A DNA stretch of 64,000 bases, from the NCBI RefSeq assembly GCF_020882245.1, contig NC_083598.1:34075858-34139857 (forward strand), read 5' to 3'. Below the pieces are notes generated by a model. That model saw only the letters and a program-made list of their open reading frames with translations, was not told where the DNA came from and did not search any database. Source of the DNA: Rhopalosiphum padi (lineage: Eukaryota; Arthropoda; Insecta; Hemiptera; Aphididae). The position numbers were made by a program, and so were the translations under genes. Of the stretch, positions 41,001 to 53,928 are shown in pieces. How positions within the stretch are numbered: the first letter of the stretch is position 1; each line of letters begins with the position of its first letter.

Positions 41001-44000
41001 TCCATTTAAAAATGATGTTCTGGATTTATTTTCAGGATTATACAAATTGTTATTACTTGAAGTCGTTGGTTTTGAATATTCATTCATTAAACGTGTCTTA
41101 CCAATTTTTATTTTATTTTTTATTTTTTGTCGCATTCTCTTAAGCTCAACCAAAACTGAAGGGCTTTTAAGACTAGGAATAGAAAATACAATAGTATCAG
41201 ATATGTTTAAGATTATATTATACACCTCCTCTAACATATCTAATTCTAATTTTTTCAAGTTCATCAAATGATTTTCTAAATTTGTAATTGGTATCTAAAA
41301 AAAAAAAAATTAATAATTTTAGATTAATACATTTTTTTTTCTGCTCTCTATCTTATCTATTATTTGACAATTTTGTACAATCACTTAGAAGTTAAAACAT
41401 CTAAAATACTAAGTATATATTTTACGTGAATTTAAAATAACTAAAGTGTCATTTTTTTCCATAAAACTTAGTGTTTATCTATTGTTAATACTTACATCAG
41501 AAATTGTTTCACATAAAATAGAATTACTGTTTAGATCATTAAGCCAAATGCCCAATTCAGTTGATTGATTTTCTAAAACCAAAACATAAATAATATAAAG
41601 ATTATAAAACACATGTATTATGAACAAATAAACACAAACCTGTATTAGTAATAAATTCTCCACGGTTTTTTGGCTTTCTATCGCAAATTGCATCCTTAAG
41701 ATTGAGTGTTGATACTGTAGAAAATGACAGATTTTTGTTTAATTTTTGTGCAGATGAAAATTGTGTTTTTGTTAATACTGATGGACTTTTGGATTCATCA
41801 AAATTAATGTCATCACTACCTTTAGATGTCTAAATGGAAATACATCAATTTAATTTTAAATAATATATACTATTTTGCTAATATTTTTTTATATCAAACA
41901 ATATAAGATTATTAAATTAAATTATTAAACAATGCCTAAATGTGGATAACATTAGGTTATCTAAAAAAAGATATGGTTCAACATTTCAAAAATAGCAAAG
42001 TAATAAATAACAATAAATTCATAATGTTCATTTAAAGTTTAACTAAATACTAAATAGTTAGATAGGATTAGCATAAAAAACTGTATTAGATAGGTTAAAA
42101 GAAGAATTTTCAAAATATCTTTTAATATAATTATTGAAATAACAAATAACCTCAGTTCCAAAAAGATCGGCATATATTTTTTACTTACATTATTTGGATT
42201 GGATGGTATTATTTTTTCTGGACTATAAATAATGCTGTCATCATCATCATCATCATCATCAACACCATAATAGTCCTCTATTTTATTTTTTTGAATATCT
42301 TTTGGAAGTTCTTACATAAAAAACAAACAATTTACATTTTTACTTAATATTGTTTTTTTTTAAATATATAATATGTATAATAATTTAACTACTTTTATAA
42401 TAAAGTATAGAAAATTATTAAAAATTTAATCAAATTTTAAGAATCTATAATATGTTTAAATTGTTTGATTTTCAAGAAAAAATGTATTATTAATGATTTT
42501 ATTTCTATAGTATACAAATTGTAATTTGGATTTTGAATTATCAACATTCACCAAAATCTACATAGTTATCATCATTTTAGTGTAATAAGTAATTGCTACT
42601 AATATATTATAGTGATAGTATACATTTATTAAATGCACAAGAAATAATTTCAATGTGTATCTATAGTATTATAAACTAACTAAATTGTTTAATTTCACTT
42701 ACCTTTTTTATCATATGTAGTTTTATTGACTTTTAAATTTTCTTCATCACTATCTATCAAACTTATTATGGATGATTTAGGTTTACTGAAATAAGTTAAA
42801 TATTTATAAGTTCTTTTTTTTTAAGTTATTCTTATTAAGTATTTTTTTTATAGTATACCTTCATAAATTACATACAAGAATAGATTTTTAGTAAATTATA
42901 ATAATGAGTACCTATATTAGTTAAACAAATACCATATTTTTATCATTAATATCTATTTTATAGTATGTAGTTTATTAATTTATTAAAACTCTTTTTAAAG
43001 ACTGGATATAATATGTGTCTGTGGAAACAGGGTACACTTTTTTTGAAATTACATAATTTATTATAAAACATGTATTTTCAGAAATTAAAATATTAAATTT
43101 ATATATTTTTTTATAAATACTACACATTTTTATTTAAAATTTAATTTACAAATATTATATTATATTATAAATTAATTAATAAACAGTAAATATTTATTAC
43201 TTTAATAATAAAGAAAAATATGTACAGCTAAAAAAAAAATCAAATTTAATACATTTTTTTTTTTAAATTATACCTAACTCTAATTTAATAGCTCTAATAC
43301 AAGTTGATAGATCAAAATAGGTTGAAAAAAATTGATTAATTCAAAAATGATATTCAAAATGGGAGTTGTTATAACAAAAAAATGAAGTTATGTTGTGCTA
43401 TTTATGTATGCACAAAATACATGAGTTAAAAAAATTGTAAGTCGTATGAATTTATGATCCATTAGTCCAGTTTAACTTCCCACAAACAAAATTGAAAAAT
43501 ATTTACAGAGTATTGAGTGATAAAGTGTACCCTGTGTCCGCGGACATATGATATAATATACAAAAGCAGCTCCAGTAAAATCTGTTTTAGTAGAATTTAA
43601 TCATTTTATCTTGTTATTTTTGTATTCCACCAGTATCAACAAGTAAGGCCTGCTAAGTATTAACATAGTAAATAATACATCATTACCAACCAAATTTAAA
43701 AGGTAGACACAAGACTAAAAGAAATTTACAGTACTTAAATATTATAGAGTAATTTGATTTTTTAACACTAATTTTAACTTATTTTAACTAATGACGCGGC
43801 CAACTGCATGTAAAATGGAGTATAAATTCGCAGTATATTAATAAATACTAATAATTTACATTTTCATAAATAAAAATAAATTTAAAACAGTTATGGATAC
43901 AAAATTCAAGTTTAATTTAATCACAATACCATAAATAAAATCTTTCTTTAAGATTTTCAACATAGTAACTATTTTTATGAACCTACTTAGAGTATATTTA

Positions 44001-44107
44001 AGTGATGAAAACTTTTCTTACCATTGATTTCTATCCAATTCGAGTTTTACATTAGTAGAACCAAGACGTTTTAAAACGTTACTTGGTTTTTTTAAAAAAA
44101 ATTCCAT
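35023..44107 (-). CDS. BLM: Bloom syndrome helicase (RecQ family), with frame breaks
   Basis: Twenty exons on the minus strand: 44107-44022, 42785-42703, 42310-42189, 41829-41640, 41572-41496, 41294-40643, 40570-40432, 40345-40124, 40070-39989, 39921-39774, 39715-39584, 39462-39197, 39086-38891, 37406-37220, 37146-36984, 36913-36726, 36652-36470, 36177-36039, 35762-35576 and 35161-35023. Conceptual length is about 1190 residues. The unconserved N-terminus has an Asp run and Asn/Ser-rich parts. The helicase core follows: PTGGGKS (exon 8), DEAH (exon 10), GIIYCLSRNECD (exon 12), QESGRAGRDG (exon 13). Then come zinc-binding cysteines, a winged-helix RQC region (exons 14-16), an HRDC domain (exons 17-18) and a basic tail. 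BLM unwinds DNA and, with topoisomerase III, dissolves recombination intermediates in the nucleus. The frame breaks near 40864, 40512, 39240 and 37350, while the splice sites look sound. Intron 13 uses a GC donor. Sequence error or recent gene decay are both possible. Confidence 0.85.
37853..38195. mobile_element. Inverted-repeat element in BLM intron 13
   Basis: Arms of about 90 bp face each other. The left (about 37881-37966) has ttatttggggtcttgttaga, ttcaca and gaagattttcagaact. The right (about 38076-38166), read in reverse, has ttgtttggggtcttgttaga, ttcaca and gaagattttcagaact. Weaker similarity (ttttcattt) extends outward on both sides. There is no open frame, so it is a non-autonomous DNA transposon of unknown family. 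Confidence 0.75.
38555..38714. mobile_element. Short inverted-repeat element, copy D, in BLM intron 13
   Basis: Left arm 38555-38597 contains gtactaattaaagagtgtct, then tgtggagatacaaactt. The right arm, about 38671-38714, is its near-perfect reverse complement over 43 bp. The arms match those of copy C at 30.6 kb (gtgctactaatgg..., ggatagaaacttctgttt). This looks like a shortened member of the same family, with only about 70 bp left between the arms. Confidence 0.8.
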
Positions 44108-45738
44108 GTTCAAGATTAATTTTTAATAAGTGAATTGAATTCAACACTCTTATACATTGTTTATGAAATGATTTTTAGTAATTTGAAAAAATTCGAAATA
44201 ATTTTATATAAATATACAATACCAAACATTTTATAACTTCCAAATTCCAAAATTCATAACGAAAATTGAAATAATATATTGATAGAATTTTATGGTCTTA
44301 ATATTGACAAAGATTAGAATTTTATCACATAAGTATATTTGGCGCCAAACTATTCAAAATTGATAACAGTATTGGATTTATGGTTACGTACCACCTAGAT
44401 CCCGCGACAAGTATATCCACATACGTCAACTGGATCCCTTTGGACATTTAGAACCTCAAAGACAATTTCGATTCCATATTAACTATAATCTCCCACGTCA
44501 TTTAGGTACTCAGAAATCGGCTGTAATTTAAAAAACTTGTCTAAAAAAATACTTAAATAACAATTAAAATTTTAAAAATATTATGAATTAGTATGAAGTA
44601 TAAGTAAGTAACATGGCGTTAGTAAAATCTCTAATTCCATTAATTATGATATTAGATTCGATGTTTTAAATAAGTAGTAACGTTTCATTATGTTCTAAAT
44701 TTCTAATATACACGATATATAAATTATCGATTATGTTAATGTAGAACTTATATATAATTTTTAAAAGAACTTACCTATCAATAAACGTTTTTAAAAATGT
44801 TTTTTCAATAATATAATACTTTTAAAATATAATAGGTAATAGTTATTTGTTTAAAAAATATATAAAAATGAACATAATAATAAATAATATCGTCGAAACC
44901 TGTAAGCGACAAAGATAAAAACATTATTTCTATTTGCAATAGTTTTGATTATAACTTTTCAAAAGACGATCTTTTAAATTATTTGTATAGGCTTTCAAGA
45001 TTTACATACATTTGTCCTAGATCCCTATACACTAAACACGTTTATTTCATTTGCACTCCGTACTACCAGCAGTTCGGACACACGTAACATTTAAAATATT
45101 TAAGCTTTTTTTACACATGTGGCTACACATTTAAATATTATATAATTTACACTTAAAATAACATTCTTCTTTTCGACAATGCTTCCACAGCGTTTTACAC
45201 TTAAAAGGAGTTTTTCCATGCGACGCCGGGTAATTTAGCTACCTAGTAAAATACACAATAATTAGTAAATAAAAATAGGTATGTGTAAATTCAATGTTTT
45301 AAGTAAAGTAATAGATACACACAATATTTCTGGCAATATTAAACTTGACCCGCTTTTGTTAGTGTATTTGTAAAATAAGAACTAATATATGTAATAACTA
45401 TATTTGGAGTCTTTTTATAACAAGTCAAAGAATATTTTTTAAATATTAAACATTATTTTATTGAAATACTTTATAAAACGTTAATATTTCTCGTTTCTTT
45501 ATATAAATAATTATTTAATTGGTATTTAATAAAAAAAAAAATGTATGCAAGGTAACTATAAAGTATAAGATAAGAATAACAGTGTTAGGTAATTTTCCAC
45601 ACCACCTTTATTATTAAACGACGTACAATAACATTGTCCGTATTGTTTAATAACTTTATGAGGTATTATACGAGGCGCGTTTTTTTATTGTGGTGTCTCC
45701 CCTCCAGTAGGCCTAATCCACATCGTAAGCGAGAACGC
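44108..45738. other. Region upstream of the helicase gene
   Basis: It should contain the helicase promoter. A GC-richer stretch at about 44340-44520 carries ggcgccaaac and several CpG, but I could not place a transcription start. No other exon was seen. Confidence 0.45.
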
Positions 45739-46067
45739 ATCATATGCAGGTGCATATTTAGGTTGGGGCTTTGGGTCCAGTTGTCCAGAATGGCAAATTT
45801 TTAAAGATTTAGAGGGGCGGCAAATTTTTATTTCGTACTTTATGAGTACTGGCGCAGTGACGTCAATCATTAATATTTTTCACAACAAATGTGTGCCATA
45901 GAGGTATAAAATACTATACTATTTATATAACATGGTATTCTATGGTATTAACAGTTTCACCATTGCGCAGCGTAGAAGTTTTTTAGTTTTTTTTTGCTGG
46001 GGGGAGGAGGCGGCAAAATATGTGTTGCCTTTATCCTAAAATTCCTAAATACGCCACTGATCATATG
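45739..46067. mobile_element. hAT-type MITE with perfect 8-bp target duplication
   Basis: The element at 45747-46059 (313 bp) begins caggtgcatatttagg and ends, in reverse, with cagtggcgtatttagg. The same 8 bp, atcatatg, flanks it on both sides (45739-45746 and 46060-46067). An 8-bp duplication with CAGTGGCG-like ends is characteristic of hAT transposons. It carries no transposase, only G-rich stretches next to each end and a ggcaaattttta motif repeated inside. Confidence 0.85.
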
Positions 46068-46826
46068 AATGCATTCAAATAAAAAAAATATATACATCAA
46101 CATAAACTATGTATATACTAATAATAATATATAATTCATTAAAATAAGGAAACCTAGGAATGAGCTTCTTAATGATACTGCCAATCGTCCTCCGGGTTGA
46201 CATTATACAAGGATATAGCGTAATTATTTCAGTTTTTTTGTTTTTCCGATATTATGGCAAGATCTAAAATTTTTTGTTTTATTTTACTATTTACCACCCA
46301 AAGTACCAAATTGATCCATATTTGCTACAAGAATTCATGACAAACAAAAAATAAACTACATAATTGTAAAATCATTATACATTTTTCGCTACATCCACGT
46401 CCAGGATCTAAGGTGTACTATTCTACTTTTCCTTTTTTCAGATTTGTTTTCATCTTACATTGAGTTTTAGTCCAAAACAAACATTTTTAAATTTTTTTCA
46501 AAAAACTACTTAAATTGAATACATTTGTATATTTTTAATATAGTACTAATTACGTTGGACATTACATTGAACTATTAGATATTTTCTTAAGATAGGAAAT
46601 AAAAAATTACCCATCCATATAAATAATTGTCAATTATGCACTTATAAAATTATAAATGGTCAAATATGCAAAATTTACAACTATACATTTTAAATTTAAA
46701 CTCGTATTTCTATGAAACAAATTTCTTTATTACTTATAGCTGTTTTTAATGATTATTAAAAAACATGCAAACTCCTATAGAAGTTAAGAAGTCCGAGCCC
46801 TAAATATTAGTTTATATTAATTCTTA

Positions 46827-47060
46827 TTAGTTATTTTCTAATGTGAACGACCGGTGATTAGATTGAAGAATAGATTTATATTGGCTGCAACTCCTTTCCA
46901 CATCTCACGATGTTGTTGGACCATATTTAAACGACGCAATTTGTCCCGGATTTAAAGTAATATTAACATACTTTTCATCCGTTTCATATTCATTGTTTAT
47001 ATTGCCATAAATTTTTAAAAATGTTTTGAATCCCTTATTCTTATTTTGTGTTAAGTCCAT
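46827..47060 (-). pseudogene. hAT transposase C-terminal remnant
   Basis: Read from the ATG at 47060, the frame gives 51 residues ending GQIASFKYGPTTS. It meets an in-frame TGA, then continues DVERSCSQYKSIL to ENN and a TAA. The motif S-F-K-Y-x-P-x-T-S-x-D-V-E-R-S, then Y-K-x-I-L, is the C-terminal dimerisation region of hAT-type transposases and the transposon-derived proteins related to them in insects. The TGA stands where Cys or Val is usual, so a single substitution probably made it. No zinc finger or catalytic domain was found nearby. This is a dead fragment. Confidence 0.7.
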
Positions 47061-48109
47061 TTTAGTTTAGATAGGTAGTATATTTACGATAATTTGAAAA
47101 ATAACCCAATAATTTTAGACGTTCATTAAATAAATACCATTTAAAATTAACAAAATTCTCAAAAATTTATATACATATATGCAATTATATGCACTATGTT
47201 AAAAATATGCAAAAAAAAAATTGTTTTATTTAATCGAGAGAAAGCCAAATTATGGAAATATTTGACAATCAATAAATTTGGATTTAAGGAAAAAACATGC
47301 AAACCCATATAAATCCTACCTCTTTTTATCACCCTTAATACTAATGGCGATTGAAAAAGATATCAATAGGTATTCAGAAAATGCAAATTATTGATACTAT
47401 AACTAAGTCATCTAAAATGTCACATGAATTACTCATTTAGTACTATACTTACTTTAAAAATAATGTCCACTATCCTATGAACAACCTTGTTCATATTATT
47501 ATTATTTACTATGATAGTAAATTAAGAAAAAAATATTGAGGCCCCAAAGAAAAATTGCGGCTAAGGCCTTTTATATGCCAGGCCGACTCTGAACGTAATG
47601 CTCTTGAAAATTACTAAATATGTAATATACCTATGCATGCATTTATTGACATCTACCTACTCATGCATTAAAATTGTAATATTTCTGCAAGTCTAAAAAT
47701 TACCTATTTTATTTATAGTTGCCCCAGGGACAATTCAATTGTTTTATGAACTTTTAAGTATAAAATAATACTTGCAGATTTTCATAAATTTGATAAGCTT
47801 TGCCAATAATTGAATTTCTAAAGCTTATAAAAAAATATTGATTATGTATTTTTGATATTTTTACATTAGTATAAGAATTTAGGAGGAACCTTATAGATCA
47901 CTTTTAAATTTTTTGACAAATTAGATCCAAATTAAATTATTTTTTATTGCAGCTACATCGCCAAAAGTTTAATTTCCAATGCTTTGAAAATGACCTTTTT
48001 GTCCAGCGGACAGTAATTATTTTTTTCTGTTCATTATTGTGGTCGCCTACCAAATCATATTATTAAACTTTTGAAATTGCGTGTACAAATATATTTGTGA
48101 TCTGTGGAC
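47061..48109. other. AT-rich region with mobile-element debris
   Basis: A stretch at 47537-47592 (gaggccccaaag ... gccaggccgactctgaacg) resembles the end of an old element. The 20-base block aaaacatgcaaacycctata occurs near 46763 and again near 47292 in the same orientation, flanking the transposase remnant. It may mark repeat ends of the parent element. No gene was seen. Confidence 0.4.
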
Positions 48110-48680
48110 CAGTGGTGATACGTATATTTCTTTTTTCTAAATGAGAACCAGCATTTTACTACTGTAAATTTTTTAACAAAAAAGTTTTCTGAATATGAGG
48201 GCGTACCAAAATCAAAATTTGAACAAGTAATTTTTGAGTTATTTAACTTAGTGTATTAAGGATAATATGTCCATATTTCCATAATAATGAATTTAAAAGA
48301 TATGGGGAGGGGGATATGGTGTAGTCTCATAATATTGAATAAATTAATATTAATCTATCAATAGTCATTTGGCGCAAATGTAAAATACTAGTTCAATATA
48401 ATAAATATTTTATATTTGCGTAAAACAATCAATATAAACATTTTTATGACTGAAAAACTACTCGTTTAAATTTTGAATTAAGTATATAAAAATTTCAAAA
48501 AAATTATCTACTAAAGAATTTATAGTAAAAATATGTTTGTTATCATTTAGAAAAATGAAGTATATGTATCGGCACAGATCATAAGATCATAACTAGTCCA
48601 AAAATCAGAATTAAAATAATTTCCCTAATAATAGAAAAAATGGGATAAACAATAAACATGTATGGTGAATCAGACTGAAT
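48110..48680. repeat. Dispersed inverted-repeat element, copy E
   Basis: It contains aaatgagaaccagcatttta, a block on the theme gttttctgaatatgagg, aaaatcaaaatttgaacaag and tttttgagttatttaactta, in the order seen in copies A-C. The right part carries tcatttagaaaaatgaagta, then a diverged counterpart of the left arm, and ends near catgtatggtgaatcagact. That end also resembles the right end of copy A (catacttagtgaatcatcct in reverse). No open frame. Confidence 0.55.
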
Positions 48681-49523
48681 ATATTAGCTGGTAGGTGGGT
48701 TACTCCTGTTGCGGATTATTCATTACGGATCATACTGTTATGTCGATTATGGCGGTTTTGGTATGCGGCAAAAGCGTGACAATAATTTGCAATTTGTAAT
48801 TGTAATAATTATTATGTAATTACATATGTGGGCCTCACTGTCTCGTATAGTCAAGGTTCGTGACGTTCGCGACTGAAATAACTCTCCTACCATCCTTACT
48901 ACACATATTAAACAATATACTATTAGATGTTCTAAAATTTTATGGAAAACAAAATAAATATAACACAACATTGGAATACTATCATTACATTTTCGCTCCA
49001 TTCAGAATCTTAAATTGTTCCTTATCATAATATATATTGATATTGTCTTTTTTTTGTTTAATTGTACAATGTGCTTATATTAAGTCATAATAGTATAAAC
49101 TATAAAGTAATAAAACAGTATAAAAATCATAAGCTATATTATTATGCATCTAACAATCAAATGTATGTTCATAATATGATAATAGGACAATATAATAATC
49201 TACCTTAAATTTAGAATAATAGTGCTGTTGAGTACGGATCATGATTTTTGAAAAGGAAAATAAATTATAGTTTATAATAATTATAGACTATAGCCTAGTA
49301 ACTAGAAGGATTTCTATGATTATAAATTTAAGTTTTGCCGCCTCGGACCTCGATCATAAAGGTTAATTACACCTAATTATATATTTTGATGTCTAAAATA
49401 CTTAAATTGATACTCGGTGGTTATTTATATAAACAAAAATCCATGATATTATACCAATAAGTAGCTAATATATATACAATATAGTATATACAATATAGTA
49501 TATACTATATAGATATTATCATA

Positions 49524-50121
49524 GGCGTAAATTGGGGGGCTTAGGGGGCTTAGTCCCCCTACATTTTTCAAGAAATTTAAGGTTATTTATTAGAAAAAAT
49601 TATAAAATGTAAAACGTAATTCCTAACCAGGATGTCCGATAGGAATGTGTTATGTGAACATTTAAGCTTCATGTATGAATTTTGTATTGTAAATTTGTAA
49701 TAAAATTAAAATGATTGAGGTATACGTTAATATTTTATAACGACAACGATAAAAAGTTATGTATTATACGCTGTTAAATAAATAATGTTGAAGTTTTTAT
49801 ATACATTTTAAATAATAAATGTGACAATTAAATTGTAAAATTTATATGTAGGTGGTGCGGGGGAAAAACCCTTCGTAGGCCTGTTTTATGTTTATAATTA
49901 TAGCCCCCCTTCAAACATGGAAAATTAATAGTAGTCAGTATAGATAAGTGGCATACGCAGGATTTTTTTAAGGGGGGTGTTATAAATCATAATTATATGC
50001 ATGAATTGGCCTTTTTTTTTTAGTCATCGTTTCATAATTTGAATTTTGAACAGATTCTTATTTTTAAGGGGAGTTCCTTGATCTCCCTGACACCCCCCCC
50101 CCCGTCCGCTTACGCCACTGG
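49524..50121. mobile_element. Cluster of two G/C-tailed element fragments
   Basis: The first fragment (about 49524-49918) begins taggcgtaaattggggggct and ends with atagcccccctt. The second (about 49947-50120) begins agtggcatacgcagg and ends, in reverse, with cagtggcgtaagcgg next to a C12-13 run. The second is a short inverted-repeat element with hAT-like ends, but its flanks do not show a clear target duplication. The lone C-run near 50094 is prone to sequencing error. Confidence 0.55.
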
Positions 50122-53100
50122 TAATAAATATATTATGTTCTAGCGCACTCATAACGCAGTCATGTTTTTTTTACTTTTTTTTTTATTCATTTTCAACATC
50201 TTATCTACATTTGTATGAATAAATATTATAAGCTTAAAAATTATAATATAGAAAAATTAAAAAATTATTTTTATTTTTAATAAAATATTTAAAATATGGC
50301 ATTTATTTTGTGTGAAATAACATAGGTACATTAGGTACACAATTTGTAATGATATCTTTTTTTTTATCAACAATGTAGGACACCAAATGTTTAAGATCCT
50401 TGATTATGGTTACAGTCTTACAGATCTATATAAATTGTATAAAATAAAAATGATTTTAATTGAACATAAAATACAATCTGCAGACTGCAGGATTTTATTA
50501 ATTTCGTATCAAAATTACCAAAACGCGAATGAAGGTCGAACGTTGAACATGTGAAAAAAATTGTCTGTCAGGATCGCCGCCGTCTTTCTCAAATCCGGCA
50601 GCGTGTACTGTGTCGAAACAATCGAAACCAAGTAGGTAAAACACATAATATAACTATATAACATATAATCTTATATTATATTTTTACCGCTTAAAACCGA
50701 TGAGTAACCATAAACGGTTCAAACCGAGTCACCGCAGTAAATCGCCTACGATGCGTGGACACATGTGTGATATTTTATAACTTCTCACCTATTAATAACA
50801 ATAACGATTTGGATTTGGCTATGGTTGAAATATTTGTACATAATTTTTGACTTAAATATTTTCCGCTTATTACTTTTCATATACATGTTGTTTGTTAATA
50901 TGTCAACGGCCTCACGCAATAGTTTAAAACATTTTAAACAATAATTATTTGGAGAAATATAGCTGCAGTTGTTTATAGAAAAAAAATTATCTCAATATAA
51001 ATACATTCGTATGACTAGGATCTAGATATGTATAATTATGTAGAATATATATATACAATTTATTAAATATTATTGATATTAGATATTAATAAACATCATT
51101 GTAAGTATAGAAGTATCACGTATAAGTTATTATTTATTATAAAGCATGATTAATATGCACACAATATATATTAAATATTAATATATTATATTAAAGCACT
51201 ATATATCTGAAGGATTTGACTGTTTTTAAGTCACATTTAATAGAACTAATAATTCACACTAGTACATTACAGTCTATTGGATACGATTTATGATGATCAC
51301 CGATATTTTTCACTTTACATTAATACATTATATTTTAAATGTTTAACAATATAACAATCACTAAGTATTTTAACTTATTATAAAAAGGCCTACAAATTTT
51401 AATTTAAACGTTTTGGTTATTCACAGAGTAATAACTTGAGTAAAGCTGCATGTAAAGTATTAAAATGTAATATATTATGATGAGAAATAAATGATAATTA
51501 TTTCAAATAATTTTCGTATTCAAATGGTTAATTAGTGTACATAGATTTTAAGCAATTTTTCTACGATAGGTACAATTAAAAAAAAAAATTTTAGAAACTT
51601 ATTTGTCTCACGGATAATTGTAATGTAGGCGTTTTATTCGAAAAAATATAATCGTCACTATACAGTATACACTATTAAGCGTCAGTTATTCTTTTAAAGA
51701 TTACTCATGTGTAACTACCCAAGCAGGAAACGGGAACCTTCGACGTGAATACATATTAATTCCTAACCTCCCACTCATTCCGATGCGAAAGGGCAGAGCA
51801 ATAACGCTAGCATGATGACATCGTATAATGCTACACACTCGCAAATACTATATAAGTGAAAGCATTCACTGTTCAAAATTGGTTTTCATGCATATTTCAT
51901 TTAAAATATAATGAATGTTTTTTGTGATATTTCTCTAAAAATATCAAATAGATAAATTGGAAAGTTGGTCTTTACTGTCATATACATACATAAATGTTAG
52001 TAAAATTATTATTATTATATTGTCTGCAGTCGTGTAGTTTTATAAAGACGTATATAGTACTTAGGTAGAATACTATATGTATATATACTACTGGTACTTT
52101 TTTATAATTAGCAAATGCGTAATAGTCTTAATAAAGACTTGCGCGTTCGTTCGAAAAAAAACTAAACAAATTTTAAATTGTTTTATTTGTAATTTTGTAA
52201 TTGTCATTCAACTAAATTTAAATAAGAGGCGCTTGCGTGCGTCGTATATTATTTTGTTCCCATTCGCATCCTAACCGAATTTATTAGCTGAATTTTGCCA
52301 ATAGTTCGTTCTATTTACTTATATAATATAATCAACTGCCTGAAAGGTTAAAACAAATGTGTACCTATATAGATAACAAATAAGTACCTATCTATACATA
52401 TATATGATATTTATACCCATCATACCATTATATATTTTACCTTTATATACGCAATGCGCATTTAAAACATCAATAATATAATCATATATTTACGCATCTA
52501 TACATATTACAGTTTATTAAAAAAAATGCAAGTATACATTAAACATTTATTCTAGTTAATATAAACTAATAATAACTAATTATTATCTACAGTCACTATA
52601 TAGTTTTGTTGGTAACATTAATTTTCTTACATTAAAAACTTATCTAAGTACCTAACACTGCAATAGAAACTTCATTAGAATGTTACAGTTAGATTGTTTA
52701 AAAGATAATCTGTCAATGAACATTTTATTTGTGTTTTTAATATAATTATTAATTATAGTTTTATAAGATAATAGATACTTACTTTTATGAAAAAATTGTA
52801 AACACTTAATTTAATTATCGCTGCACTGTGTTATGGAGACTTTAAGTGTATAGGTACCTAATTAAATTATTACAATTTAAAGTTTAGGAAGATAATAATA
52901 TATTATGAGCTAATACGCCATTATATAAAGTTCATCCCAATATATTTTAAGGAAATAATTAAATAATAATTTTGGGATTTATGACTTTTTTTTATACTAA
53001 TGGCTTTTTCATACATTAATCTATTGTATGTAATAATACAGATTTATATGCTATTTAGATTAATTTACACTGTACAAATCGACGATCCTACTTAAATAGT

Positions 53101-53928
53101 ACACATACTGTCACTATTAATGTTGAGTAGATCATTAGTCACTACCCAAATAAAAACTAAAAAGAACATTTAAAAGGATTTGTATTAGTAAGATAAAAAT
53201 AGTAAGCATTATTATACTTAAGGTGGGCTCTAAATGAAAAAACACATTCTTAAATTAGTCGACGGTCATAATTTAAAAAAAAAACGAAATAATGTGTATA
53301 AATATTGAATTAGGTTTCAATTTTAAAGCATAAAATTATATGTGTCATTGAAAAACATAAAAATGAAAAAGGATAACGATAAAAACAATATGATACATAC
53401 TTATTTTTTCATTCAAAATTTAGTAATATGTTCAGACTGTTCATAGTATGTAAAAAAAGGATATTTTCAAATTTGTTGATATTTTCCTAGAAAATTAATG
53501 TTTTAATTAATCACTATAGCCATATGCATTTATGTGGCTACACATGATTAGGATAAAATCAAGATATATAGAAAGTTATTTTTCGAGAAATTAAGTATAC
53601 AAATTAAAAATATTTATATGTATTAATAAAAATAACGGACTAAGACCGAACGACTGACACACGTACGTATTATATAGTTAGGTAATAAAAACTTCAAGTA
53701 GTTAACTATTTTCCAAAAATGTCATTGACCCCCTTAAAGCCAAATCACATTCAACGTCATATTTTTATGTTATATTATATAGTATAATATAATATACTTT
53801 GCAGTCTTGACATAATATAATATTTATATACGCATGCGCATAATATTTAATTTAGTTCACACATTTCGGAGCGCATAAATGATGTGATATAATATAATGC
53901 GTCGTTTTGAACGTACAACTTATAATAA
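50122..53928. other. AT-rich region downstream of the DUF4789-like gene
   Basis: No coding exon was recognised. A CpG-richer stretch at about 50520-50770 with a donor-like AAGTAG|GTAAAA near 50632 could be an untranslated exon on the plus strand, but no coding sequence follows. The part next to 53928 must contain the 3'UTR of the minus-strand gene. Confidence 0.45.

Noticed and set aside
40961..41271. Plus-strand open frames opposite BLM exon 6
   Set aside because: They lie antisense to a coding exon in the expected frame, with hydrophobic composition produced by the AT-rich complement. They have no start context or homologue.
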